Shown here piece by piece: positions 52,096-62,928 of a DNA stretch of 64,000 bases. A program made the position numbers and the translations under genes. The notes below the pieces were generated by a model, which was not told where the DNA came from, ran no database searches, and saw only the letters and a list, made by a program, of their open reading frames with translations. Each line of letters begins with the position of its first letter. Position 1 is the stretch's first letter. The stretch comes from Rotaria macrura (Eukaryota; Rotifera; Eurotatoria; Philodinida; Philodinidae): positions 163,457-227,456 of the forward strand of contig OENT01000089.1 of the NCBI GenBank assembly GCA_900239685.1, given 5' to 3'.

Positions 52096-53544
52096 TGTTC
52101 GACACAGAATCTTTTAATCAATCAGAATTTGCATTAAGATCTACAAATGAGAATAATCCTCGATTGATGATAGGCATATACCACCTTCAATGGGTCAATG
52201 CTAACGAGTGGTGAATATATATAAGAAGCCACTTTTGTAACGCTCTTCTCTCAAAGTTATTGATCACCCAAAATTTTAAACTTAAGTTTATTCAATGAAG
52301 AATTAAATTCTCAATAAAACATAGCCTTTGATTTTTGAACAGCATGATATCCATTTATGCAGTTTTGAAAATATGGAGTGCATATATTTTTGAAACTGTT
52401 CCATTTGAAAAATAAAACAACCTACTAGTTATAGCAAGTTCGTTTCTGGATATTTGAAAATGTAGGAAAAACGCCTCCCTAAAATTCTCTATCGTCCATC
52501 TTTTTCCAGCAATTCAAAAACATTTTTACAGGATGTTTGCTGAAAATTCAAAGCAATAAAAGTGTAGGGACAACCAAAATATGAACCCATCTCTGGGCCT
52601 ATTTACTTTTTCTTTAATATTAAAACAAGAGTCCATTAAAATCGTTTTATCCGTCATATTTTTGTAGAAAATTAAACGATGCATCACCCATGGAGCAGAG
52701 ATATTTCAAGGAAATTTAAAATTAAAAGAGGAAGCTGTTTCGCAAGAAATTTCAAGAAATTTCTACGAATTTTGACTATTAGCGTCGAAAAGCTTTTCAA
52801 AATAATTTAGAAAAATGAAAACGGGCCCTATCAATCGAGCATAACATTTTGTATCTTTCCAGATAAAAATCATCGCACATTCTTTTTTCTCTTGAGTTAA
52901 CCATCCCTTGATGAGAACATAGATGATGTAGTGCACCTTGGGAAATCGATGCACCCCACATTCCCAAAACTGTATAAAGAGAAAATATGTTATCCAATAA
53001 CTAAATACAAGTTTTTATAGAAAATTTAATTCTCTGTCGAATACACTTTTTTTTAAAATTTCGGTTATTAATAACATGGAAAGAAATTCGTTAAATAATG
53101 GATCATTACTTTTACATCACCATTTATAAACGGTGCTGTCTTGAACTGGCAGAGCTCGTGTCTTCAGGAATAAATCAAGACAACTTTCGCCCAAAGCCAA
53201 TAAATTGATGAGCTCTTTTGATAGAAATCATTTCTACAAGTTTATCTGAGAGTTTAGTGATCACTTGCGCCAAACTAATTTTTGTCCCTTATATTTAATT
53301 TAGGTATGAAACAGTTATTTGAGGAGGGTCAATTAAAGTTCTGTTGAACAGAATTCGCCGATTTATCGGTTTTGTCTGAAACTCGAATTAGTTCATTCAT
53401 CCAGACACGAGTTCTATCAGTTCAAGAAAGCACTGCGTATGGCATTGGAATCATGGAAGGTGGTATTTGACAATTATTAATCGACAAGCATTTCGATATA
53501 TAGACTTTACTACATATTTCAATAGAGCGACACATTCTACCTTG
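52096..53544. other. Spacer between the inverted repeat arms
   Basis: A/T-rich with no recognised gene. It may be the interior of a fold-back element or unrelated sequence between two oppositely inserted copies. Confidence 0.4.
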
Positions 53545-53815
53545 AACAAGCTAAATTTAAGTAAATCGTTTGCATAAATTACCCGTCTTTTCAACTAAAA
53601 ACTGAAGTTTGGCTTTTCTAAAAGTGATTCATACGTCTCTTATGGAGGCGGAAGCCTTCAAGAACACATTAAATTTGTGATCAGCACATCTTATTCTATC
53701 TGTTTGTCTAAAAAATATGAAAAACTCAGAATTGGAACGGTCTTTATTGTTGACACCGATTTTAGTTTTGTTTCGCATCGATCACGAATTTTCACCAAAC
53801 GTCATTATTGGGAAC
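53545..53815 (-). repeat. Right arm of the large inverted repeat
   Basis: Reverse-complement partner of 51734-52095. Its outer end TTATTGGGAAC directly abuts the CAGGGCTGCCA end of the next element, so that element probably inserted at or next to this repeat. Confidence 0.8.
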
Positions 53816-54629
53816 CAGGGCTGCCATTTCTTATTATTCAAATGGGGTTTATGAAAGTCAAAGTGGGGTATATTTGGGGTATATTCCTTTTTAGAATGGA
53901 GTACATAATTGAGGCACATTATCTTGCACGCTAAAACGGAGGCTTTGATTGCGAAACCCCATGAAATTAAACTTCTTTTGTGAAAAGCAACTCAATATTT
54001 CACTATTATTATATATGGATTATCTTTATTTTTCGTTTTCTCTCAAAAAACATTCTACTAGTTAATCTATAAGTTTAGCTATTTTGTCTCGAAAAGTAAG
54101 AGATTCTTCGCCTGTTGTTGTTTCTGAATTATCAGAAATTTCAATTTCATAAACCTTGTTCAATTCCATGCGGATAGTATCATCAAATCTATTGAAGACA
54201 AAATCTAAAACTAGATTTACTTTTGAGACAAAAGGAACTATGTATTCATCAAATGTAATAGGAAAAGGCAATAAAATACTGGGAAACGAGAAAAAAAGAA
54301 AAATTTAGTAAAATTCCTTTCTTTGTTCATAGTGAAAATAGTATGCAAAACCGAATAATCCAAGATGAAATTAAACAAAATTGATGCTAATATCTACTGG
54401 TCAGATCTTTACCAATACATTTAATTTGAAATATTTTTATATTATAGACATGAGACAACTCTAGTGGAGACGTAGGTTATTTTCATTAGAAGGTTGGATA
54501 ATCACACTGCACGCTTAAAAGCTCAAATGGGGTATAAGGTATGTACCCCATGGGGTATCAAGTTTTCTGGGGTACGAAATGGCGAAATGGGGTAATATAC
54601 ACCAAAATGGGGTACAGTTGGCAGCCCTG
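53816..54629. mobile_element. hAT-like non-autonomous element with CAGGGCTGCCA ends
   Basis: 814 bp with perfect 11 bp inverted ends (CAGGGCTGCCA at 53816 and TGGCAGCCCTG ending at 54629). Many ATGGGGTA motifs lie just inside both ends (53845-53890 and 54530-54615). The end sequence is of the hAT Charlie/Tip100 style. The flanks TTGGGAAC and ATATGGCA do not form a clear 8 bp duplication. The interior frame at 54062-54271 (minus) is not recognisable as transposase. Confidence 0.65.
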
Positions 54630-56169
54630 ATATGGCAACATTTTTCCCAGTGTAGGAAATCTGTGTAAATAATTAATAATCAGACATGTGTTCCGTAAAA
54701 TTTTACATTCGACAAATATGGAGTTAAATTGATTGCTAGTAGATTAACGTATTTTCACACTGTAAATATAAGGAAATCTCTCACTAATTAATCATAATTA
54801 CTGATTCAGCCAAACCGGGAAGTCATTATTGACATTACATCGAATTCAAAGAAAATGTTCATTTGGGTACAATTAAAAATCATCGAAGTAATGGTGATTA
54901 TTTATGAGTCTTATTTACACATCATTTCTATATTATGCAAGATGAAGGTCAGTGAGATTTTTCACTGCTTTTAAACATCATTATAGGTTTCATCGAAATT
55001 TATGTTTCATGTAAACCGCTGTATTTCTCGATGCTATGAAGCAATCAAATATATTTGTTATCACCGTAAATTCTCAAAACAAATACATCAACGCTACGAG
55101 CAATACTAATAATTGTCAACTATTTCAATCGACAACGCATATTGACAGTATCAACAAAAAGCAAAACTGATGAAACATGCAACTGAATGATTGTTCTTAG
55201 AAAAATCACCGTCCTGTGACGGCTTAATCGGCACTGATTTTCTTTTGATGTGTTTTGTGTGTGCACTTTTTTATTTCTTTTTCAACGTTCCCTCGCTTTT
55301 TTCTCTCTTATTGCTTTGCGCCTGAAATTGTTAATTCAGAATAACATAATTATTCTCTCTTTTTCTTCTTCATCTACTTACTCGACTTTATGTCTCTCTC
55401 TCTTCATTGAGAGATACCTATATTTATTCTTTTAATGTCTTCCACTCACAAGTCGACCGCATCTACTAAAACTACTTTCTTCTCTCGTAACTCCTGCTAG
55501 TTACTCTCTTGGCTAGTTCTTCATCTCATCTCTTTTGTGTTCAAATTGAATATATTATTAGATGTTTTTCCGCATTCAATTCTACTTTATTTCATAAATT
55601 TTACTCTCCACCACAATACATCATTGTGGCACCCGATATTTTTCGATAGTTGCGCCTCTGAAGTTACTCTCGACGCGATACCCCCTCCCTCCCGCCCCAC
55701 TAAAGTTGCTAATCGAATTATATTTTTATTTCACCGTTTACCCCGAAATAATTGAAATTCAAGGTGTTCTAGTAACAGAACTGTTCGAAGCAAGAACGTC
55801 CCAAAAAACTCCTAATATAATCAATACGTATTAATATTACCCAAATGATAGCAATATACAATTTATAACCACGTGTGCCAGTTCTCAAATAATCAAACAC
55901 AATTATTTGATTATTTCTATGCAGATAAAAAAAGCGATGGCGTTTTCACCATCTTCCAATGGAAAAAGTCTGAAAATTGAATCAAATAAATATTTTGATA
56001 AGTATATACCGACAGACGAAAAATTTCTCATCACTTGATTATTATTCTCTTCGACGCATATTCCCATGCTCGATACCGAACTATTTAAAGAGATGCTTAC
56101 TGCCGTCTATCTTCATTCATTTTCATCACATATCGATCTCCCAACCGTCTTCGAAAGCAAACGATTACA
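54630..56169. other. Intergenic region before secreted protein copy B
   Basis: T/C-rich sequence at about 55250-55720 without a supported gene. Copy B's TATA-like TATTTAAAG is at 56082-56090. Confidence 0.5.
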
Positions 56170-57203
56170 ATGAAAGCTGCTCTTGCACTTATCTTCTTCG
56201 CCTGCATTGCTGGCTCAATGGCCTCCAATGGTCGTGCTGAAATCCTTGACAGCCTTGTTGCACAAGGTACCCAAATCCTTACTAATATTGTCAGCCAACT
56301 CCAAACACAAGCTCTTCAATTTCTTCAAAGTGCCCTCGGTCAAGTCTCATCACTCGTTGCTTCATTAGGTGGTCGATTCGACTTTGGTAGCGCTCTTGGC
56401 ATCGTAACATCTCTTTTAACAGGAAACGTCATTGGCGTAGTTACCAACGCTATTACATTAATTCCATCAATCTTTGGTCGCGGTGGTATGTTCACTTTTC
56501 AGTGTAGTTTTACTTCACATGATTTTTTGTCAGAAGTGTTCCCTTCTATCATAAGACGGAACGAATGGTACATACTCGTTTCTAGTACAGTGGTTAATAC
56601 GTCTGCCCGGAAAGCAGGAGGTGCATGGTTCGATTCCGTGCGAGAGAAGGTTACTCTTTTGTTCCTTTCTGTAATCATACCATCACGCTGTTGTCTCGGT
56701 GACATCAGATGAGAATGAGCATTAGAGAAATAAAGATATAAAACATGAACTAAGGCGTTTTATTGATAGCTCGTGCCGTTGCTGACATCCTTGGTTTGTT
56801 CAAACCAATCTTCGATGACATTCTCGCAACCGTCCAAAACCTCGGTATTCATGTTGTCAACCAAGGTTTAGGCGCTGTTCTCGGTGGTCTCGGTGCCCTC
56901 GGTGGATCTCGTGCCATTGGCGATCTCTTCACTGGTAAGTGTGCAAAAGAATAGCAGGAAAACGCCATGTCATCTTGCATTCTAGGTATCGGTGACCAAC
57001 TCAGCGGATTATTTGGTCAAGCCACAAATGCTCTCAATGGAGCTTTGAGCAGCCTTCAATCTCTTGGTTCAACTCTCCTCGACGCCTCGAAACCACACTG
57101 GGAACAACTTCAAGAACAACTTGTTGGCCATGGTCTCAATGTTCTCGGTTCAATCTCAGAATCCCTCAGCAACCTTCATGGTACAATCACCGGTGGTAAT
57201 TAA
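56170..57203 (+). CDS. Secreted hydrophobic-helix protein, copy B
   Basis: Three exons (56170-56485, 56770-56934, 56986-57203) give 232 aa, with exon lengths identical to copy A (316, 165 and 218 nt). The signal peptide MKAALALIFFACIAGSMAS and the first ~70 residues are nearly identical to A. The last third of exon 1 differs strongly in sequence though not in length (FGSALGIVTSLLTGNVIG versus FNEIFNIVQSVIGLDFN). Exons 2 and 3 and the 51 bp intron 2 are again almost identical. Intron 1 is 284 bp rather than 58 bp because of a SINE-like insertion. Function unknown; most likely a secreted lipid- or surface-binding helical protein, as proposed for A. Confidence 0.8.
56517..56748 (+). mobile_element. 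tRNA-derived SINE in intron 1 of copy B
   Basis: Compared with copy A's intron, 226 bp are extra. The insert is flanked by direct repeats ACATGA (56517-56522 and 56743-56748). It contains an RNA polymerase III A box TAGTACAGTGG (56583-56593) and B box GGTTCGATTCC (56628-56638) in a tRNA-like fold (about 56574-56648): T stem CATGG/CCGTG, anticodon stem TCTGC/GCAGG. The acceptor stem pairs poorly, so it is not a working tRNA gene. The right end is A-rich (GAAATAAAGATATAAAA), as expected of a SINE tail. Confidence 0.75.
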
Positions 57204-58639
57204 GAGTTATAAGGAAATGTAACACCTCATATTTGATTGACGTAATAAAAACTCGTGTGCATAAACGACGAAAAAATACTACATATAGTATTACATGCAT
57301 TTTGTTCAATTGAATCGCTAATTGAGTAGGGTGTAGCAGCCAGATTCCTCCCATCGATAAATGAAACTCTTTTGATTTTTGTGCAAGTCATTTCATTCAG
57401 TAGAGATTCACATGTTGATCATTTTTTGTCCGTGTTTCGTATAAGCTTTGTGAAAAAATAAGAGAGAAATCGAAGAAACATTGAAAATAAGGGTTTCCCA
57501 TGAATAAAGCAGTGATTTCCGTTTTACGACGATGTATCAATGAAGCATACAATCGATTGAGTTATTCATTAGGCTGTCGTTAACACTGATCGAAAGGTTT
57601 GAAAAAATTTTGCTTTCAAGTTGATTGGCCATTGGACTGTTTCGCAGGACCCCTAAAACTTCAGTTTTCAAAGTACAAAAGTTCCTTGAATAGAACTCTT
57701 AAATCGAATTCTGTTATAAGTTGGCTCATAGCGTTCGATAGAGCAACCGCTCCTCCATCGAACTATCGAAAGGGTTTTCTAGCGGTGTGAGATTTGAACC
57801 GAGAAATACAAAAAACCCGAAGACGGATGAATTCGAGCGAAACAGACTCATATTTCATTGCTGACTTCTACTTTTTGTTGCTGAAATGAAGAACTGATAA
57901 AATATTTAGAATCAGCATCAGAAACTGGATCGAGGAAATCTTCTTCACAGATTCTTGAATGCATGGGGATCGGTTTCCCTTGGCCAATGCTCTAATTTTT
58001 TATAGTAAAAGCCTGTTTAAAAAAGACAATCTATATTTGGATGGATATGAATGAAAATCAACTATCTTATCACGGAGTGCGTTCCCTTCAGCCTCAAGAT
58101 GGTTTCTGTTATGTATGATCAGTACCGGTCACTAGGTCTTCATTAGTAAATTTCTAATCAATCTTCAATGGTTCAACACGGGCGATGAAAAGAGAAGTTC
58201 TTTTCCGTATATGAGTTGGTGTTAAATGAAAATTCTCTAGGAGAATAATGTTTTATTTTGCAATAATTCTTTTATTGAGTACTTATGTCAATTTTATGAG
58301 GTGTCTTTTCGTGGCTACAGTTAGTAATTGTTAAGTCTCGGCTGATAGTTGGGGAGCTTGGATCAACAGAGTGATCAGAATACTCATTTTAGATTGAGAA
58401 TCGTCGCGATTAGGGTAGCTTAGTCCATTAAAGAATTGATTTGGATAATTGATGATGTAGAGGTGTGCGTGCATCTCACGGTTTTATCGCTACGGGATCA
58501 CATTTGTACTGGTTTCAAATTCGATGGATCCAGCCAAGGATCGAATAGCAATAAAAGTAATGTATCACGCTGGCGTAGAAGAAAACGTGTTACCTCCTGG
58601 TTTATCTCTTTTCTATCGGTTCCGTAACTGATGTTGCTC
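57204..58639. other. Intergenic region, nothing recognised
   Basis: No supported gene between copy B and the decayed transposon-associated gene. Confidence 0.45.
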
Positions 58640-59032
58640 GGAATGGTTCTTGATTCATCTTCGGCTCTAGTAAAAAACGTTCATCGAGCTATCATTCTGA
58701 CACAACTTGTATAGATCTTCAAGTGTTAATGCAGCATCTGACGCGGCTCCGTTCAAGACCCTTTTTGTTGCTCGATACTTGACGGCAGCACCAATGCCAT
58801 CGACAGCACCTTTCCGTGAGCGGTGCCACTAAAGGACCACGACGCAGGAATCCCAAAATCTGCTTGATGATATGTTAAATTCAATATGTTTTTGTTGTTT
58901 TTGAAGTGGTGCAGAGCGCCACCAGAGACCTAATGCAAGCGTTTGACTGCTGGATAAGCACTTTGAATATAGTAACTGATGATGACTTGAGCAGTTTACA
59001 CGAAGTCGACATCATGTGCAAGATAATCACTT

Positions 59033-60889
59033 CCCAGGCAGACATTTAACGGATAGAAAACCGTTTTAACGCGTTATTATAGCGTTTAAGGCGTTTTAAC
59101 ACGTTTAAACGTGTTTGTGACTAGAATGTACACTTTCAAATCGTTTTTACAGTTTTACGTAAAGTAGTTCATAAAAAACGGTTGAAGACGACCTAATTTC
59201 AGTTTTTTGACCAATAAAACCGTTTTAACAAAAATTTTCTTTTTTAAATTTATCGGTCGAGATATTAAATTTTTTTATCAATTGATATATCATTTTAATA
59301 TATCAATCTATAGTCAGCTCGTTTATTTTATACCCCAAGAAGATGAAATAAAAGACAAAATTCTGCTATACAAGACTAACAATAAATGACGATGTCGAAA
59401 TAATGAAAAAAGTACAGCCATTTATAAAATGGTGTGTGAGCGGGTATGACTGGAACTTCCTTCATCTTCCTCTTTAAAGTTTGTTTTAGAATCTTACTAT
59501 GTTTTTGTTGATGAAGATGTTGATGGACACTACCAATATTTTTGCTGATGAAATTCCAATATTTTGCACTCAAATCTTTGTCAGACAAAGATGATGATGT
59601 AATGTGCTGTTTCATATGTGAAAAACACTTGAAAATCAACCTTGAATTCCACTCTGATAGACTGAAATCTCCTTTAAACGATAATTTTCAACCAGTGGTT
59701 GATTGAAATCATGATGAATTAACTCTGGCATAGTTGAATCCCTTGAAGGGCTTAAAACCGGACGCGTCTATAATACAATTAAAAAATAAACTAAAATATC
59801 TAATGTTTTCATCGAAAAGAATATTTTATTCTTATTTCAGGTGAAGTTTTTCTATGTGAACGACGAAGAAAACTTTTTCAAGTATATACATTCGTATTTA
59901 CCTTCATTTCTTAAATTCAACGTATTTAGTGAACAATTATGTTTCTAGAATTCACAAGATTATCTATGTTAAAGAAAATGTTATCGATTTATTTATGTTT
60001 TCGTAATACGAATAGAAGTTAGGTAGCCTTCTAAATAATTCATACTTCTATATACAAAAAACCAGGATGCTGCCAAACATTGTCAGTGTCCCACCCTCAG
60101 AGAAAACTACAATTCACATAAATATACTGAAAAAGTCATAATTAAAATAGTGAAAATACTAGAATTGATCAGTTTATATCTTAAAACAATATTAGCGCCG
60201 AAAATATGACTTGAAAATATTTTGTAAAAAGTTATTTTAAGTGTTTTAGCATAGAAATATTTAAATTTATTTTAAATGTAAATTCTTTTAATTTTAATTT
60301 ACTTCAAGTTTAAAAAGCGCGTACGGAATTCAAGATATACAGACATTCGATTTGTATATTGATAACAGTACACTTGACTCAATGGTATCAGATGAGTGAA
60401 ATCCAAAGTCCCTAGTTCGAATCTGATCTACAGCAGAATAATTAAAATCACTTTGAAGCATAGAAATGCTTTCCACGAAACTATCATTAATACATTTTTC
60501 GGGTATCTATCGAAAAAAAAGTGTTTCAAGTCTAGTGAAAATATGTGAAGAAAATAAACATCGTGTTCCAACGTAGATTTCAGAGAAATTTCTTTTTCGT
60601 GTGCGTCTACATTTTTTCACCACTGTTACAATCGACGATAAAACAGTTAGTTACATTATCGTTTATGAAACATTTTTCGACCGTTTATAGACATTTTAGT
60701 GAGAAGCACTCAAATCGTTCAAAATGTTTGATTAGTCGCCGAAAACGCATTAAAATACCTGAAAAGTGTTAAAATGAGATTTTTCGTAAAGTATGATTAA
60801 CGCGTTTTTGGCGACTAATCAAAAATTTTTAATGATTTACATACCGGTGTGTTTAAACGCCGTTTCAGCCGTTTCCTTGTCTGCCTGGG
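59033..60889. mobile_element. 1.86 kb TIR element nested in the decayed gene
   Basis: The ends are CCCAGGCAGACA at 59033 and its inverted copy TGTCTGCCTGGG ending at 60889. The flanks are TT/TT (59031-59032, 60890-60891). Removing the element and one TT restores the reading VLSDYLAHD of the surrounding gene, which fixes the borders and a 2 bp target duplication. Both subterminal regions are rich in AAAACG/CGTTTTAA motifs. The interior frame at 59376-59639 (minus) is not recognised; no transposase seen. Superfamily undetermined. Confidence 0.75.
60365..60435 (+). other. tRNA-like pol III promoter remnant
   Basis: A-box-like TGACTCAATGG (60375-60385) and B-box-like AGTTCGAATCT (60414-60424) at tRNA-like spacing, inside the 1.86 kb TIR element. 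The stems pair poorly, so this is a tRNA pseudogene or SINE fragment at best. Confidence 0.4.
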
Positions 60890-62928
60890 TTAGTACGATC
60901 ATGCTGCGGTTGTGTTCTGTAGCGATTATGATGTGGATGGTAAAAATTGTTGCTTGCTGATTCGTCCAATGAGCCCGGATACATTCTTTTTGAGGAAGGC
61001 TAGTGAGACTTTCAACAAAAACTATATGAACAATCATAGCTTCATGTTCATCAGCTTCATCTTTGATCAATCTTCTGTAGTTAGACTGTTGAGCTGTAAT
61101 GTAACAATGTTAAACATAATTTTTCCATTAATAACCAAATTCTTCCAGCAGATCTTCGACGGATCCAATATTCTTTTGAAGTGAAATTTCACTATCGGCA
61201 TTAAAATTTTTACCATCAGTTTTCTCAGTTGACGAGACAGATTTTTGTAATATCATCCATGAGCAATCATGGAATAAACTAATTTGATTGTTTAGGAAGT
61301 GTTTGAGATATTCACGTATGGTTAATTGCCTTGACCTTGAACAAAAAATTTAAGCTACATTTGAATGCTTGTGAATTGAGAGTGATATAATTCGAGTCTC
61401 GGAATGTCGATAGATGACAGTCACTAATAACGTAAAGAACATTTCATAGATTTTTCAAACCTTGAATCGATTTTCATCGAATTCATATCTCATGTAAGAG
61501 TCCGAGTTCTCTCATTTTCTTGATTGAATTTATTTTCATCTAACTGTACTCCTAAATGCCGCTTCTCGTAATTAACGTTTTTTACGTGAATGGGATACTC
61601 TGATGAATTCATAATATAGAAATCCCTCACAAGAATCTTATTTATACTCTTCATTCACTCGCATTGCCTGCATTCATTGAAGAAGCATAGTTCGGTTGGT
61701 GAGTGACAAACCGAATTTGCCACCAGCTTTTCGCTTTTGATCTTTATCAAACCCATTTGATTTCATCTCTAATAATCCAATCATTAAGAGATCGTCGATA
61801 GATTAATTAGAAAATTCTTACTTGACTTAAGAAATCAAAATTTTCGTGATAAATGCATACGTATTCATCATGAGGTTTCAAAATCTTCACTCATTTTGGT
61901 GTCAGAGAGTAAAAACTTGGGCTAGAGATTGATTCTGATGATTTTCGTTTTTTGAGCTTTTTCAAAAAGACGTGGCATAGGCTTGTCACATCATGAGATT
62001 CATAAAGCGAATTGGCATTCGTTGCTTTTCACATGAATGACTTCTTTCTTGTTGGATTTTTGTCGACTGACAACATCTTTTTGATAAATGACTTTTATCT
62101 ATTCCACAAACAGTAAATTAGTTCTTGAGTTTCCACTAAAATTCGTTGGTGTTGCTAGAATTCCGAAGGAGCTCCGTACTTCTCATGCCCGACGTGCTTG
62201 TCATTCGTTATAGAAACAAGAAGTTCTTAATTTGTACTCGATCCCAGCTGGGTGGCAATAACGTGAGAAGACGAACTTGATTATCATAATCACTGAAATC
62301 AAATAGTCCCTTCAGACCATCGATTGATAATTCAATTTCTTCAGCTGTGAGCAATACCATTTTCGACTTGATTGCCTTGGTATTAGGTACTCGGCATAGT
62401 TGTTCGGCTAATTTTGCGATGTCTGGAATCACTTTTGTAACATTCAGATTTAACCTAATAGTATTGCTCCTTAAAGGAAATAATGTAGGGGAAGTTTTGA
62501 CATCTTACAATCTTACATATCAATAAATGATGCAATGTTCAATCCTAAAAAAAACTTTGTTTAGGTATGTTTTGCTTGTTGTTCCTGCCATTTATGTCCA
62601 ATATCATCAATATCCTCACACTCTGTGTAAGATTCAGATGTCGATGATTCGAAAATTTCATCAATTTCATAATCAGCCATTGATAAATCGTTCGTTGTTG
62701 AGCTGAGTTGAGTTGAGTTAGCACAGATTTTCTGTGCTTTCATCATCAGCATCTATCATTCCACTAGTATCTGTTTCGATAGTCTGCTGTTGAGGCTTTT
62801 TAGCGTTGAATTTTGCATTCTATTTCTCATAACAGGTACGACCAAGATGATAACCACTGAGAAATTAACCTGTTTCTTCGATCATCCCATATTCTTCGCT
62901 GGTATATCTTGATTAATTATCATGTGGC

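Larger units (their letters stand above)
58640..62452 (-). pseudogene. Decayed transposon-associated gene, split by a younger element
   Basis: Read on the minus strand in several frames with stops and frameshifts. In order it gives FDFSDYDNQVRLLTLLPPSW (about 62315-62256), VRSSFGILATPTNFSGNS (about 62180-62125), VIYQKDVVSRQKSNKKE (about 62090-62040), AHWTNQQATIFTIHI (about 60985-60940), then after an inserted element SDYLAHDVDFV (about 59030-58998), ALHHFKNNK (about 58917-58890), FGIPASWSFSGTAHGK (about 58865-58818) and GAVDGIGAAVKY. This order matches a family of repetitive proteins widespread in invertebrate genomes, with LLP.SW, SDG..FKN and HGKG..DGIGG hallmarks. I do not know its function. 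Frames at 62561-62752 and 62929-63114 may be its 5' exons. Confidence 0.6.

Noticed and set aside
54062..54271. Minus-strand 69-residue frame inside the CAGGGCTGCCA element
   Set aside because: No transposase motif is visible; it is too short to assign.
56574..56648. Functional tRNA gene
   Set aside because: The acceptor stem does not pair well and position 33 is C rather than T; target duplications and an A-rich tail point to a SINE.
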